9,925 nt of DNA, from contig RFIO01000328.1 in NCBI GenBank assembly GCA_003695205.1, positions 1 through 9,925 of the forward strand. Reading direction: 5' to 3'. Position numbers and translations under genes: made by a program. This document shows positions 1 through 6,671 of the stretch, piece after piece; position 1 is the first letter of the stretch; each line of letters opens with the position of its first letter. Under the pieces are notes generated by a model. That model searched no databases, had not been told where the DNA came from, and saw nothing but the letters and a program-made list of their open reading frames with translations. Source of the DNA: Deltaproteobacteria bacterium. Its GTDB lineage: Bacteria > Desulfobacterota > Desulfuromonadia > Desulfuromonadales > Geothermobacteraceae.

Positions 1-6
1 CTGCTG

Positions 7-15
7 TGCTAATCT
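7..15 (+). promoter_or_regulatory. Possible extended -10 element for prc
   Basis: TGCTAATCT reads as an extended -10 (TGn followed by TAATCT, 4 of 6 matches to TATAAT). Transcription would start near base 22, shortly before the prc start codons. The -35 region lies outside the window, so the call rests on this single element. Confidence 0.22.
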
Positions 16-38
16 GCGCCCCACGACCTCAGACGTGA

Positions 39-2189
39 ATGGACAGCCCCATGCGTAGAATCCTGACTCTCCTCCTGCTCCTGTTTCTGCTCCCCTGCTC
101 CCTTGCGGCCCAGCCGCAGCCTCACCGCAATGACGACGAGATCGCCAGCCGGGCCCGGCTGCTCAGCTACGTGCTGCGTCAGCAACTGGGGCAGCACCAT
201 TTCAGCCGCAAGGGCTTCGACAACGACCTTTCCGAGGCGGCCTTTGATCTCTACCTGAAACAGCTCGATTTTCAGAAACGCTTCCTGCTGGCTGCCGATG
301 TCGACAAGCTGAGTGCCTTCGCCGACCGGATCGACGACGAGATCAACCGCGGCCGCATCGAACTGCCTGTCCTGGCTCACGACCTGCTGCAGAAACGCAT
401 CAGACAGGTCCGCTCGATGGCCGGGGAGATTCTCGCCAGGGATTTCGATTTCAACCGCGACGAATCCTTCGAAACCGACCCGGAAAAACTCGACTGGTGC
501 CACAGCGAAAAGGAACTGCGCGAACGCTGGCGCAAGATTCTCAAATACCAGGTACTGGTACGCATGCTCACCCTGGAAAACGACGGCGAGCAGGAAAAGG
601 GGACAGACGGCAAAAGCGACAGCGAACAAAAGGACGTGAAGGAACCGGCCGCCAAGGGGGCCGACCAGCCCGAGGCGCGCGCCAAGATCGCCAAACGCTT
701 CGATGCCTTTTTCGACCGGCTGCTCAAGGACACCCTGCAGGACCACTACGATCGCTATTTCGACGCCGTTGCCCGCGCCTTCGATCCGCACACCAGCTAC
801 TTTCCGCCCAAGCAGAAAGAGGATTTCGAGATCGGCATGCGCGGTTCCCTCGAAGGGATCGGCGCGACATTGCGCGAAGAGGACGGCTTCATCAAGGTCG
901 TGCGCATCATTCCGGGCAGTGCCGCCGCGCGCCAGGGCGACCTTGAGGCCGAGGACATCATCCTCGCCGTCGGCCAGGGCAAGGACGAGCCGGTCGATGT
1001 CACCGACACCAGGCTGCGCGACGCGGTTGAACTGATCCGCGGACCCAAGGGGACCGAAGTGCGCCTGACCGTGCGCAAACCGAACGGCAAGGTGAAAATC
1101 ATTCCCATCATCCGTGACGTGGTCGAGATCGAGGAGACCTTTGTTCGCTGGACGACCTTCGAAGCGGAGGAGAAAAAGGGCTCCGCCTTCGGCTACATCC
1201 TCATCCCGAGTTTCTACCGGGACTTCCAGAGCCGCTTCCAGGGCGGGACCGGCCGCAATGTCACCGATGACGTGCGCAAGGCGCTCAGTGAGCTGAAAAA
1301 ACAGGAAATCGCCGGGCTGATCATCGACCTGCGCAACAATGGCGGCGGCGCCCTGACCGACGCGGTCAATATTTCGGGGCTCTTTTTCGAGGAGGGCCCT
1401 GTCGTCCAGGTCAAAAGCAGCAACGGCAGCATCCGTGTTCTCGAAGACAAGGATGACGACATCGCCTGGGACGGGCCGCTGGTGGTGCTGATCAACCGCT
1501 TCAGTGCCTCGGCCTCGGAAATCTTCGCCGCCGCCCTGCAGGATTATCACCGCGCCATCATTGTCGGCTCCGACCACAGCTACGGCAAGGGAACGGTGCA
1601 GACCATTCTCGACCTGGACCGGGCGATTCCCTTCCGCAACATGGACAAATACAAGCCCCTGGGCGCCCTGAAGATCACGACCCAGAAATTCTACCGGGTC
1701 AGCGGCGGCTCGACCCAGGCCAAGGGGGTCGAAGCCGACCTGGTTCTGCCCGACCGGATGCGTTTCGTCGAAAGCGGCGAAAAGTACATGGACTACGCCC
1801 TGCCCTGGGATACGGTCGAACCGGCCCGCTTCTCCCCCTGGGCCGAAAAGGGTCCCGGCAACGCCGAACTGCGCCTGCGCAGTGCCGAGAGGGTCGGAAA
1901 GAGCGAAAAGTTTCGGGAGATCGCCCGGGAGGCCGAGGAAGCCCGCAAGCACCGGGAAGAGAGCGAAGTCAGCCTCCACATCGACAAGGCCCGCAAACAG
2001 CGCCAGGAACTGGAAGCACGCCGCAACGGCAGCAGCTTCCACGGCAACCTGGCTGACGACGAGGAGACGGACCAGGACGAAGACCGGATCGCGCGCTGGC
2101 GCCGGGAAGTTCACGAAGACCCCTACAGCCTGGAGGCGGTGGCGATCCTGAGGGACATGATCGATCTTGGCCTGGCCGGCGGACACTAA
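39..2189 (+). CDS. prc: Carboxy-terminal processing (tail-specific) protease Prc/Tsp, peptidase family S41
   Basis: Periplasmic serine protease that degrades or trims envelope proteins from their C-termini. The 716-residue product is close to the roughly 680 residues of E. coli Prc. It starts with a signal peptide (hydrophobic run at residues 8-24, ending LAAQ). An N-terminal helical Tsp domain follows, then a PDZ domain from about 267 to 350 (opening MRGSLEGIGA), the S41 catalytic core at about 370-570, and a C-terminal Prc-type extension rich in Arg/Glu helices. The catalytic dyad is visible: Ser491 in FSASASEIFAAAL and Lys517 in SYGKGTVQT, 26 residues apart against 25 in E. coli as I recall it. 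Residues 183-215 form a charged, low-complexity insert. Two starts are possible, ATG at 39 and ATG at 51. Neither has a clear Shine-Dalgarno, and the second gives a tighter signal peptide (MRRILTLLL). The next gene has its own promoter, so prc need not be in an operon with it. Confidence 0.95.
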   Translation: MDSPMRRILTLLLLLFLLPCSLAAQPQPHRNDDEIASRARLLSYVLRQQLGQHHFSRKGFDNDLSEAAFDLYLKQLDFQKRFLLAADVDKLSAFADRIDDEINRGRIELPVLAHDLLQKRIRQVRSMAGEILARDFDFNRDESFETDPEKLDWCHSEKELRERWRKILKYQVLVRMLTLENDGEQEKGTDGKSDSEQKDVKEPAAKGADQPEARAKIAKRFDAFFDRLLKDTLQDHYDRYFDAVARAFDPHTSYFPPKQKEDFEIGMRGSLEGIGATLREEDGFIKVVRIIPGSAAARQGDLEAEDIILAVGQGKDEPVDVTDTRLRDAVELIRGPKGTEVRLTVRKPNGKVKIIPIIRDVVEIEETFVRWTTFEAEEKKGSAFGYILIPSFYRDFQSRFQGGTGRNVTDDVRKALSELKKQEIAGLIIDLRNNGGGALTDAVNISGLFFEEGPVVQVKSSNGSIRVLEDKDDDIAWDGPLVVLINRFSASASEIFAAALQDYHRAIIVGSDHSYGKGTVQTILDLDRAIPFRNMDKYKPLGALKITTQKFYRVSGGSTQAKGVEADLVLPDRMRFVESGEKYMDYALPWDTVEPARFSPWAEKGPGNAELRLRSAERVGKSEKFREIAREAEEARKHREESEVSLHIDKARKQRQELEARRNGSSFHGNLADDEETDQDEDRIARWRREVHEDPYSLEAVAILRDMIDLGLAGGH

Positions 2190-2208
2190 AATCCATAACG
2201 ATTTCGGC

Positions 2209-2237
2209 TTGATTGTCGCCGCGCAACCTCCTATGCT
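2209..2237 (+). promoter_or_regulatory. Sigma-70-like promoter for the SH3-domain gene
   Basis: TTGATT (2209-2214) and TATGCT (2232-2237) each match 4 of 6 consensus bases and are exactly 17 bases apart. They lie in the 80-base gap after prc. The predicted transcription start near 2244 gives a leader of about 26 bases carrying the GGGAGG ribosome-binding site of the next gene. Confidence 0.5.
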
Positions 2238-2269
2238 ACCGCTGATCACTGCCGAAACGGGAGGCTGCC

Positions 2270-2932
2270 ATGCCGCGCGCTCTGCTGCTTCTGATTTTCC
2301 TGGCTCTTCTGCCCGGACCGGTGTTTGCCGCCACCGGTTATGTCACCGACCAGCTGGTTCTGACCCTGCGGGCAACCGCCGATGTCAAAGCCGAAGCCGT
2401 TGACCACCTGAAAACCGACACCAGGGTCGAGATTCTCGGCGAAGAGGGGCGTTTTCTGCACGTTCGCACTGACAGCGGCAGGGAAGGCTACGTCCTCAGA
2501 CAGTACATTACCGACCGGGTGCCCAAGAGCATCACCCTGCGCGAGCAGGCCCGGAAGATCGAGGCGCTGGAAAAACAGCTGGCCGAGCTGTCCGGCGGCA
2601 GTGCCGAGGCGCGGCAACAGGCCGAAGCTCTTGCCAGGGAGAACGCCGAACTCAGGGACAAGCTGGCCGCGGCAACGGCCCAACTGGACAGCGTTGACAA
2701 AAAGTATCGCAAGCTGCTGGCAGACTCGACCAACCTGGTACAGCTGACCCGGCAGCGCGACCAGCTCAAACAGGAGAACGAACAGCTGGCGGCCGAAGTT
2801 GCCCGCCTGGCGGATGAAAACACCAGTCTGCTGACCACCGGCAGTATCAAGTGGTTTCTCGCCGGTGCCGGGGTCCTCTTTTTCGGCTGGGTCATGGGCA
2901 AGCTGTCGCGTAAAAAACGGCGGCCTTTCTGA
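2270..2932 (+). CDS. SH3-domain, coiled-coil, membrane-anchored envelope protein (TIGR04211/YgiM type)
   Basis: The 220-residue product has the layout of the TIGR04211 'SH3 and anchor' family, which includes E. coli YgiM. A cleavable signal peptide spans about residues 1-20 (ending VFA). A bacterial SH3 domain follows at about 24-83 (VTDQLVLTLRATAD through GYVLRQYIT). A Leu/Glu/Gln-rich coiled coil runs from about 88 to 187. A C-terminal membrane helix (about 193-211, WFLAGAGVLFFGWVMG) ends in the basic tail KLSRKKRRPF. The predicted topology puts the SH3 domain and coil in the periplasm and anchors the protein at its C-terminus in the inner membrane. The start is well supported: GGGAGG at 2259-2264, five bases before ATG. 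The role of the family is not firmly known; bacterial SH3 domains often bind peptidoglycan. No strong terminator follows directly, so its transcript may run on to the hairpin at 3150. Confidence 0.9.
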   Translation: MPRALLLLIFLALLPGPVFAATGYVTDQLVLTLRATADVKAEAVDHLKTDTRVEILGEEGRFLHVRTDSGREGYVLRQYITDRVPKSITLREQARKIEALEKQLAELSGGSAEARQQAEALARENAELRDKLAAATAQLDSVDKKYRKLLADSTNLVQLTRQRDQLKQENEQLAAEVARLADENTSLLTTGSIKWFLAGAGVLFFGWVMGKLSRKKRRPF

Positions 2933-2961
2933 TCGGACAACACCCGAACCGGGATTACCGG

Positions 2962-2988
2962 TTGACAATGAAAAGCGGCTGTGATACC
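2962..2988 (+). promoter_or_regulatory. Candidate promoter of the aminotransferase leader
   Basis: A perfect TTGACA lies at 2962-2967. The best -10 is only partial: GATACC at 2983-2988 with a 15-base spacer, a short and weak match. TGATACC recurs exactly 21 bases downstream (2982-2988 and 3003-3009), about two helical turns apart, and could be a paired protein-binding site. Transcription would begin near 2990-2996, just before the AGGA that precedes the 38-codon leader ORF. Confidence 0.3.
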
Positions 2989-3009
2989 CAGCCTGCAGGA
3001 CTTGATACC

Positions 3010-3126
3010 ATGAGCATTTCGACTGCGCCCCAAAGCTTTGCTCCGGCAGCATTCGCAGCCCGAGCTATCAGCGCAGCGGCCGCGAGGACCGCAAAGCGTC
3101 GGAGTGCGCATGGCAGCAGATCCTGA
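3010..3126 (+). CDS. Candidate 38-aa alanine-rich leader peptide
   Basis: An ATG at 3010 is preceded by AGGA (2997-3000) at nine bases. It opens a 38-codon frame ending in TGA at 3124-3126, 23 bases before an intrinsic terminator. The product begins MSISTAPQSFAPAAFAA and contains 13 alanines, including four in a row at codons 22-25 (3073-3084). It resembles no protein I know. Its length, its position ahead of a terminator and an amino-acid-metabolism gene, and its run of one amino acid fit a regulatory leader peptide for attenuation. The main alternative is that it is a chance frame, since GC-rich DNA is prone to alanine codons. Translation has not been shown. Confidence 0.3.
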   Translation: MSISTAPQSFAPAAFAARAISAAAARTAKRRSAHGSRS

Positions 3127-3149
3127 ATCGACATGAGCAGGAAATGACC

Positions 3150-3178
3150 AGGCCATGGCACCGTCCATGGCCTTTTTT
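3150..3178 (+). terminator. Intrinsic terminator or attenuator upstream of the aminotransferase gene
   Basis: A perfect 9-bp stem (AGGCCATGG 3150-3158 with CCATGGCCT 3165-3173) has a 6-base loop and runs into six T residues (3173-3178). It ends only 18 bases before the aminotransferase RBS. It either ends the transcript of the SH3 gene or acts as a conditional terminator in the aminotransferase leader. The segment CATGGC at 3109-3114 could pair with GCCATG at 3152-3157 and prevent the stem from forming. Confidence 0.85.
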
Positions 3179-3210
3179 ATTGTCGCAAACGACCGCGAGG
3201 AGAGACTGAC

Positions 3211-4515
3211 ATGCGCAACAACATCGTACACATTGGCGCCGGGGAGTGGACCTACGAGATTCGCGCCATCGTCGAAATCGCCGAAAAGCTGCAGCAGCTC
3301 GGCATCCGAACCAACATGGAGAACATCGGCGATCCGATCGCCAAGGGGGAAGTGATTCCCGACTGGATGAAGCAGATCGTCGCCGATCTGGCCATGACCG
3401 ACTGCAGCTACGGCTACTGTGCCACCAAGGGGGTATTGGAGACCCGCGAATTTCTCGCCGAGCTGACCAATGCCCGCGGCGGCGCCCAGATTACCGCCGA
3501 AGACATTATCTTCTTCAACGGTCTCGGCGACGCCATCCAGAAGGTGTACGGCCTGCTGCGGCGCGAGGCGCGTGTCATCGGCCCCTCGCCGACCTACTCG
3601 ACCCACAGCTCGGCCGAAGGGGCCCATTCCGGACAGAGACCGGTCACCTACCGGCTAGACCCGCACAACAACTGGTACCCGGATCTCGACGACCTGCGCC
3701 TGTCGGTCAAGTACAATCCGTCCATTTCGGGCATCCTGATCATCAACCCGGACAACCCCACCGGCGCCGTCTACCCGGAACGCATCCTGCGCGAAATGAT
3801 CGATATCGCCCGAGAATACGACCTGTTCATCATCACGGACGAAATATACATGAACCTGGTCTACAACGGCCAGAGCACCCGGCCGTTGTCGGACCTGATC
3901 GGCGATGTCCCGGCCATCTCCATGAAGGGCATCAGCAAGGAAGTCCCCTGGCCGGGATCCCGCTGCGGCTGGATCGAGGTGTACAATGCCGACAAGGATC
4001 CGGTTTTTGCCCGCTACATCCAAAGCATTGTCGATTCGAAGATGGTCGAGGTCTGCTCGACCACCCTGCCACAGAAGGCGATCCCGCGCATCCTTTCGCA
4101 TCCCGAATATCCGGCCTGGCTCGACGAGCGCAAGGCCCGCTACGAGAGATTCTCCAACATCGCCTACGATATCCTCAAAGACGTGCCCGGCCTGGAGGTC
4201 AACCGTACCAACGGCGCTTTCTACATGAGCGTCATTTTCGAGCGTGGTCGCCTGACCGACAGGCAGACCCTGCCGATCGAAAACGACGGCGTACGTGAAC
4301 TGGTGGAGCGGCTTGTGGCCGAGCCGGGGGTCAGCCTCGACAAGCGGTTCGTCTACTACCTGCTCGCCTCGACCGGTATCTGCGTCGTGCCCATCTCTTC
4401 CTTTTCCACCCCGGAGCTCGGCTTCCGCATCACCCTGCTGGAACGGGACGAAAAGACCTTTACCGAAATTTTCAAAACCCTGGCGAGGGTCATCCCGCAA
4501 TACCTCGAATCCTGA
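3211..4515 (+). CDS. Class I/II PLP-dependent aminotransferase, alanine aminotransferase-like
   Basis: A cytoplasmic fold-type I aminotransferase of 434 residues, within the usual size range. The key PLP residues are present: Asn182 in NPDNPTG, Asp210 and Tyr213 in ITDEIYMNL, the Schiff-base Lys243 in GISKEVPWPGSRCGW with the phosphate-binding Arg251, and the substrate-carboxylate Arg406 in LGFRITLL. The stretch TGICVVPISSF (residues 388-398) and the GWIEVYN after the lysine motif resemble eukaryotic-type alanine aminotransferases (TGICVVPxSxF, as I remember them). An AlaT-like glutamate–pyruvate transamination is therefore the most likely reaction, although aspartate or other amino acids cannot be excluded. 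The start is supported by GAGGAG at 3197-3202, eight bases before ATG. An intrinsic terminator sits between this gene and the SH3 gene, so it is probably a separate and possibly attenuated transcription unit. A second terminator follows at 4539. Confidence 0.92.
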   Translation: MRNNIVHIGAGEWTYEIRAIVEIAEKLQQLGIRTNMENIGDPIAKGEVIPDWMKQIVADLAMTDCSYGYCATKGVLETREFLAELTNARGGAQITAEDIIFFNGLGDAIQKVYGLLRREARVIGPSPTYSTHSSAEGAHSGQRPVTYRLDPHNNWYPDLDDLRLSVKYNPSISGILIINPDNPTGAVYPERILREMIDIAREYDLFIITDEIYMNLVYNGQSTRPLSDLIGDVPAISMKGISKEVPWPGSRCGWIEVYNADKDPVFARYIQSIVDSKMVEVCSTTLPQKAIPRILSHPEYPAWLDERKARYERFSNIAYDILKDVPGLEVNRTNGAFYMSVIFERGRLTDRQTLPIENDGVRELVERLVAEPGVSLDKRFVYYLLASTGICVVPISSFSTPELGFRITLLERDEKTFTEIFKTLARVIPQYLES

Positions 4516-4538
4516 CCAGGTCGAGGGACAAGAGACAG

Positions 4539-4578
4539 AAAAGCCCCGGCGGCATGTTGCTCCGGGGCTTTTGCTTTT
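4539..4578. terminator. Bidirectional intrinsic terminator between convergent genes
   Basis: A perfect 11-bp stem, AAAAGCCCCGG (4539-4549) with CCGGGGCTTTT (4562-4572), has a 12-base loop. T-rich sequence flanks it on the plus strand (TTTTGCTTTT) and A-rich sequence on the other side. It lies between the 3' ends of the aminotransferase (plus) and M16 peptidase (minus) genes and can end both transcripts. Confidence 0.92.
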
Positions 4579-4590
4579 CAGGCTCCGCGG

Positions 4591-5874
4591 TCAGATCCTG
4601 AATCCGGCCAGCATCTTTTCCACCTGGCGCTGCTGCGCCCGGGTCCAGGGGCCGACCACCGCCAGCGCCATGCAGGCGGGTTTCAGAACCTCGCCGGCCA
4701 CCTCCTGCAGCAGACGCGGGGTCACCGTCTGCGCCCGGGCCCAATCCTCGCCGATGTCGCGCCTGAAGCCGACCAGCTCTCCCCAGCCGTAACGTACCGC
4801 CATCTCTTCGGGCAGGTCGCGGCTGTAATCGAGATCGTAGCGGTAACCCTGAAGAATCCGTGCCAGTTCGTCATCGCCGACAGTCTCATCAAGCATCTGC
4901 CGCAGCAGCGCGAGGATCTCGGCAAAGGCCGGCACCAGGTTGTCGGGCTGGACGGCCAGGTCGATGGTCAGGCTGCCGGTATCGTCCAGCAGGTGCAGGT
5001 TGGCCTCGACATGGTAGGTCAGACCGAGTTCCTCGCGCAGGCGCAGCATCAGCCGCGACCCGCCACCCCAGGAAAGGATGCGCCGCCAGAGACGCAGGGC
5101 CGGGGCATGCTGGTGGTGCCGCCCCCAGGGCAGGCGCAGCGCCAGCTGCAGACTTGCCTGCGAATCGGAATCGCGCACCCAGGTGCTGACCGGGCCCTCC
5201 GGAAGAGCCGGCAGCTCGAAGGCCTTCGGACGGCAACGACCGCGCCAGTCGGAAAAGGCGCCCGCCACCGCATCCTCTGCCTGCTGCGGTTCAACCCGCC
5301 CTGCAAGGACCAGAACCATGTTGTCCGGGGTGTAGAGGGCCTGGTGGTAGCGCGCCAGTTCCCCTTCTGACAGGGCATTGATGGTTTCCGGCGTGCCGAT
5401 GAGCGGCTGCCCGAGGACAGAGCCCGGCCAGAGCAGGCCGTTGGTCAGGGTATCCGGATCGATGATCTCACCGCGCTCGTTGAGGTCTTCGCGCGCCTCC
5501 TCGAGAATGATGCGTCGCTCCAGCTCCAGGTCGCGCCAGCGAGGACCGCGCAACAGATGGCTGAACAGGCGCCCCCCCTCCTCGACCCGCTCGGGATGAA
5601 TGCGGCTGAAAAAGCAGGTGGTCTCGACATCGGTACTGGCGTTGGCGCCACCGCCGACGGCCTCGAAGGCCCGCTCCAGGGTGAGGCTGTCAGGGTAGGC
5701 GTCGTTGCCCCGAAACAGCATGTGCTCGACCATGTGGGAGACACCGGCGGTCTCGGGGGTCTCGTCCCGGCCTCCGGCACCGACATAACAGACCATCTCG
5801 ACACTGTGCAGATGGGGCATGGGCACGACCACCAGGCGCAGGCCGTTGGCGAAGGAATGGGTGGCAATGTTCAT
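4591..5874 (-). CDS. M16-family zinc metallopeptidase (processing-peptidase-like, single-chain)
   Basis: The 427-residue product is an M16 (insulinase/mitochondrial-processing-peptidase-like) protease of the short bacterial type. The inverted zinc motif HxxEH is intact: His47, Glu50 and His51 in SHMVEHMLFRGN. The third ligand fits Glu126 in IILEEAREDL, 74 residues after His51. The N-terminal catalytic half (about 1-215) is followed by the inactive M16 C-terminal half (about 220-425), which has a Gly-rich segment at GGGSRLMLRLREELGLTY. There is no obvious signal peptide. It lies 15 bases after the DUF2270 stop codon and is probably translated from the same mRNA. Only a weak AAAGATT precedes its ATG, so translational coupling is likely. 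M16B relatives degrade peptides or process precursors; the substrate here is unknown. The gene ends just before the shared terminator at 4539-4578. Confidence 0.93.
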   Translation of the reverse strand: MNIATHSFANGLRLVVVPMPHLHSVEMVCYVGAGGRDETPETAGVSHMVEHMLFRGNDAYPDSLTLERAFEAVGGGANASTDVETTCFFSRIHPERVEEGGRLFSHLLRGPRWRDLELERRIILEEAREDLNERGEIIDPDTLTNGLLWPGSVLGQPLIGTPETINALSEGELARYHQALYTPDNMVLVLAGRVEPQQAEDAVAGAFSDWRGRCRPKAFELPALPEGPVSTWVRDSDSQASLQLALRLPWGRHHQHAPALRLWRRILSWGGGSRLMLRLREELGLTYHVEANLHLLDDTGSLTIDLAVQPDNLVPAFAEILALLRQMLDETVGDDELARILQGYRYDLDYSRDLPEEMAVRYGWGELVGFRRDIGEDWARAQTVTPRLLQEVAGEVLKPACMALAVVGPWTRAQQRQVEKMLAGFRI

Positions 5875-5889
5875 TTCAAACGGAATCTT

Positions 5890-6567
5890 TCAACGGGTAT
5901 GCAGGACATCGCGGCCGCCGATACGGCGCTGACCCAGATGCCCCAGCCAGAGGACCACTCCCAGCAGCACCAGCTGCAGTCCCAGGACCACCCCGCCGGG
6001 CAGGGCGCCGACCGCGCCCTGGCTGAGGAATTCGCTCCAGGAATGGGCAACCCGGGGGTGAATCCAGACCTTGACCATCCAGGCCGCCAGCAGCAGCAGG
6101 TAAAACCAGATGTAGTTGGCGCGCAGGCGTCGGCACAGGGCCTGGCGCATGCCCATCTTGTACTGGGGGTAGCGCAGGTCGGAAGCGATCTCGGCCCGCC
6201 AGTAAGTTTCATCCTGCTGGTCAAAATCGGTCGGCAGGACACCGTGCGCCAGAATACCGTAGATGAAGTGCTGGTTCAACAGGCGCACGCGGTATTCATA
6301 GGCATCGAAAAACCGGAACCGGCGTGCCTCGATGTAGAGCAGGATCATCAGGATGGCATAGCCGAAGGCGAAGATCGAATGATGGATTTCGGGATGGGAA
6401 AAGCCGAAACCGAGAAATGCCGTCGTCATCGCCCCGGCCCAGTTGGTGGTCCGGTCGAGGCGTTCGCGCCAGGCGAGGCTGCGCTGTACCTCGGCACGAT
6501 AGTAATGTGATATCGCGGTGATCTGCTCGCTGCGGCTCAGGGCCTGCTGTCCGTCCTGGCTGTCCAA
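5890..6567 (-). CDS. DUF2270 family integral membrane protein
   Basis: The 225-residue protein carries the opening of the uncharacterised DUF2270 family: ISHYYRAEVQRSLAWRERLD, then TTNWAGAMTTAFLGF and YIEARRFRFFDAYEYRVRLL. Four membrane segments are visible at about residues 42-58, 64-80, 151-169 and 190-210, with a soluble loop rich in charged and aromatic residues between the second and third. I place the start at TTG 6565-6567, because GGGAGGG (6573-6579) sits five bases upstream. The longer in-frame TTG at 6586-6588 overlaps the likely -10 box and has no RBS. The gene precedes the M16 peptidase by 15 bases in a two-gene operon and is transcribed away from the small membrane protein at 6672. 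The family's function is unknown and I do not assign one. Confidence 0.85.
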   Translation of the reverse strand: MDSQDGQQALSRSEQITAISHYYRAEVQRSLAWRERLDRTTNWAGAMTTAFLGFGFSHPEIHHSIFAFGYAILMILLYIEARRFRFFDAYEYRVRLLNQHFIYGILAHGVLPTDFDQQDETYWRAEIASDLRYPQYKMGMRQALCRRLRANYIWFYLLLLAAWMVKVWIHPRVAHSWSEFLSQGAVGALPGGVVLGLQLVLLGVVLWLGHLGQRRIGGRDVLHTR

Positions 6568-6587
6568 GATGTCCCTCCCGGCTACCA

Positions 6588-6596
6588 AGTATAGCA
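6588..6596 (-). promoter_or_regulatory. Extended -10 promoter of the DUF2270–M16 operon
   Basis: Read on the minus strand, TGCTATACT is an extended -10 (TGn plus TATACT, 5 of 6 matches). No good -35 is present at 17 bases (TCTTTA), which is typical for extended -10 promoters. The transcription start would fall near 6581, leaving a leader of about 14 bases that is almost entirely the GGGAGGG ribosome-binding site. Confidence 0.5.
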
Positions 6597-6639
6597 GATG
6601 AAATTTTGGCTAAAGATTCCGACCGGACAGGCCGAAAGG

Positions 6640-6657
6640 AAAGATCATGTGATTTTT
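6640..6657. promoter_or_regulatory. Imperfect 18-bp dyad upstream of the small membrane protein gene
   Basis: AAAGATCA and TGATTTTT flank a central TG, so 7 of 8 positions on each side are symmetric. The dyad ends one base before the AGGAGG of the gene at 6672 and lies in the divergent intergenic region. It could be an operator or a small RNA hairpin near the RBS. I recognise no specific regulator site. Confidence 0.2.
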
Positions 6658-6671
6658 CAGGAGGTGGCGAC

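Noticed and set aside
9..2249. A 746-codon open frame antisense to the whole of prc
   Set aside because: It mirrors prc codon for codon. Strong GC bias at third positions keeps the complementary frame free of stops. Its product is a low-complexity Val/Gly/Ala/Asp string with no domain, and prc has clear catalytic motifs.
2947..2963. AACCGG-GATTA-CCGGTT hairpin after the SH3 gene, considered as its terminator
   Set aside because: The stem is only 6 bp and no T-tract follows. The next sequence is the TTGACA element.
2955..3161. 68-codon minus-strand frame with a hydrophobic stretch in the leader region
   Set aside because: Its start codon is inside the terminator stem, no Shine-Dalgarno precedes it, and its hydrophobic part is the complement of the alanine-rich plus-strand frame.
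3155..3355. 66-codon plus-strand frame starting in the terminator
   Set aside because: It overlaps the aminotransferase in another frame, has no RBS, and its start lies in the hairpin arm.
2488..3627. Minus-strand 379-codon frame spanning the SH3 gene, leader and aminotransferase start
   Set aside because: It crosses two well-supported plus-strand genes and the terminator at 3150, and lacks an RBS or recognisable domains.
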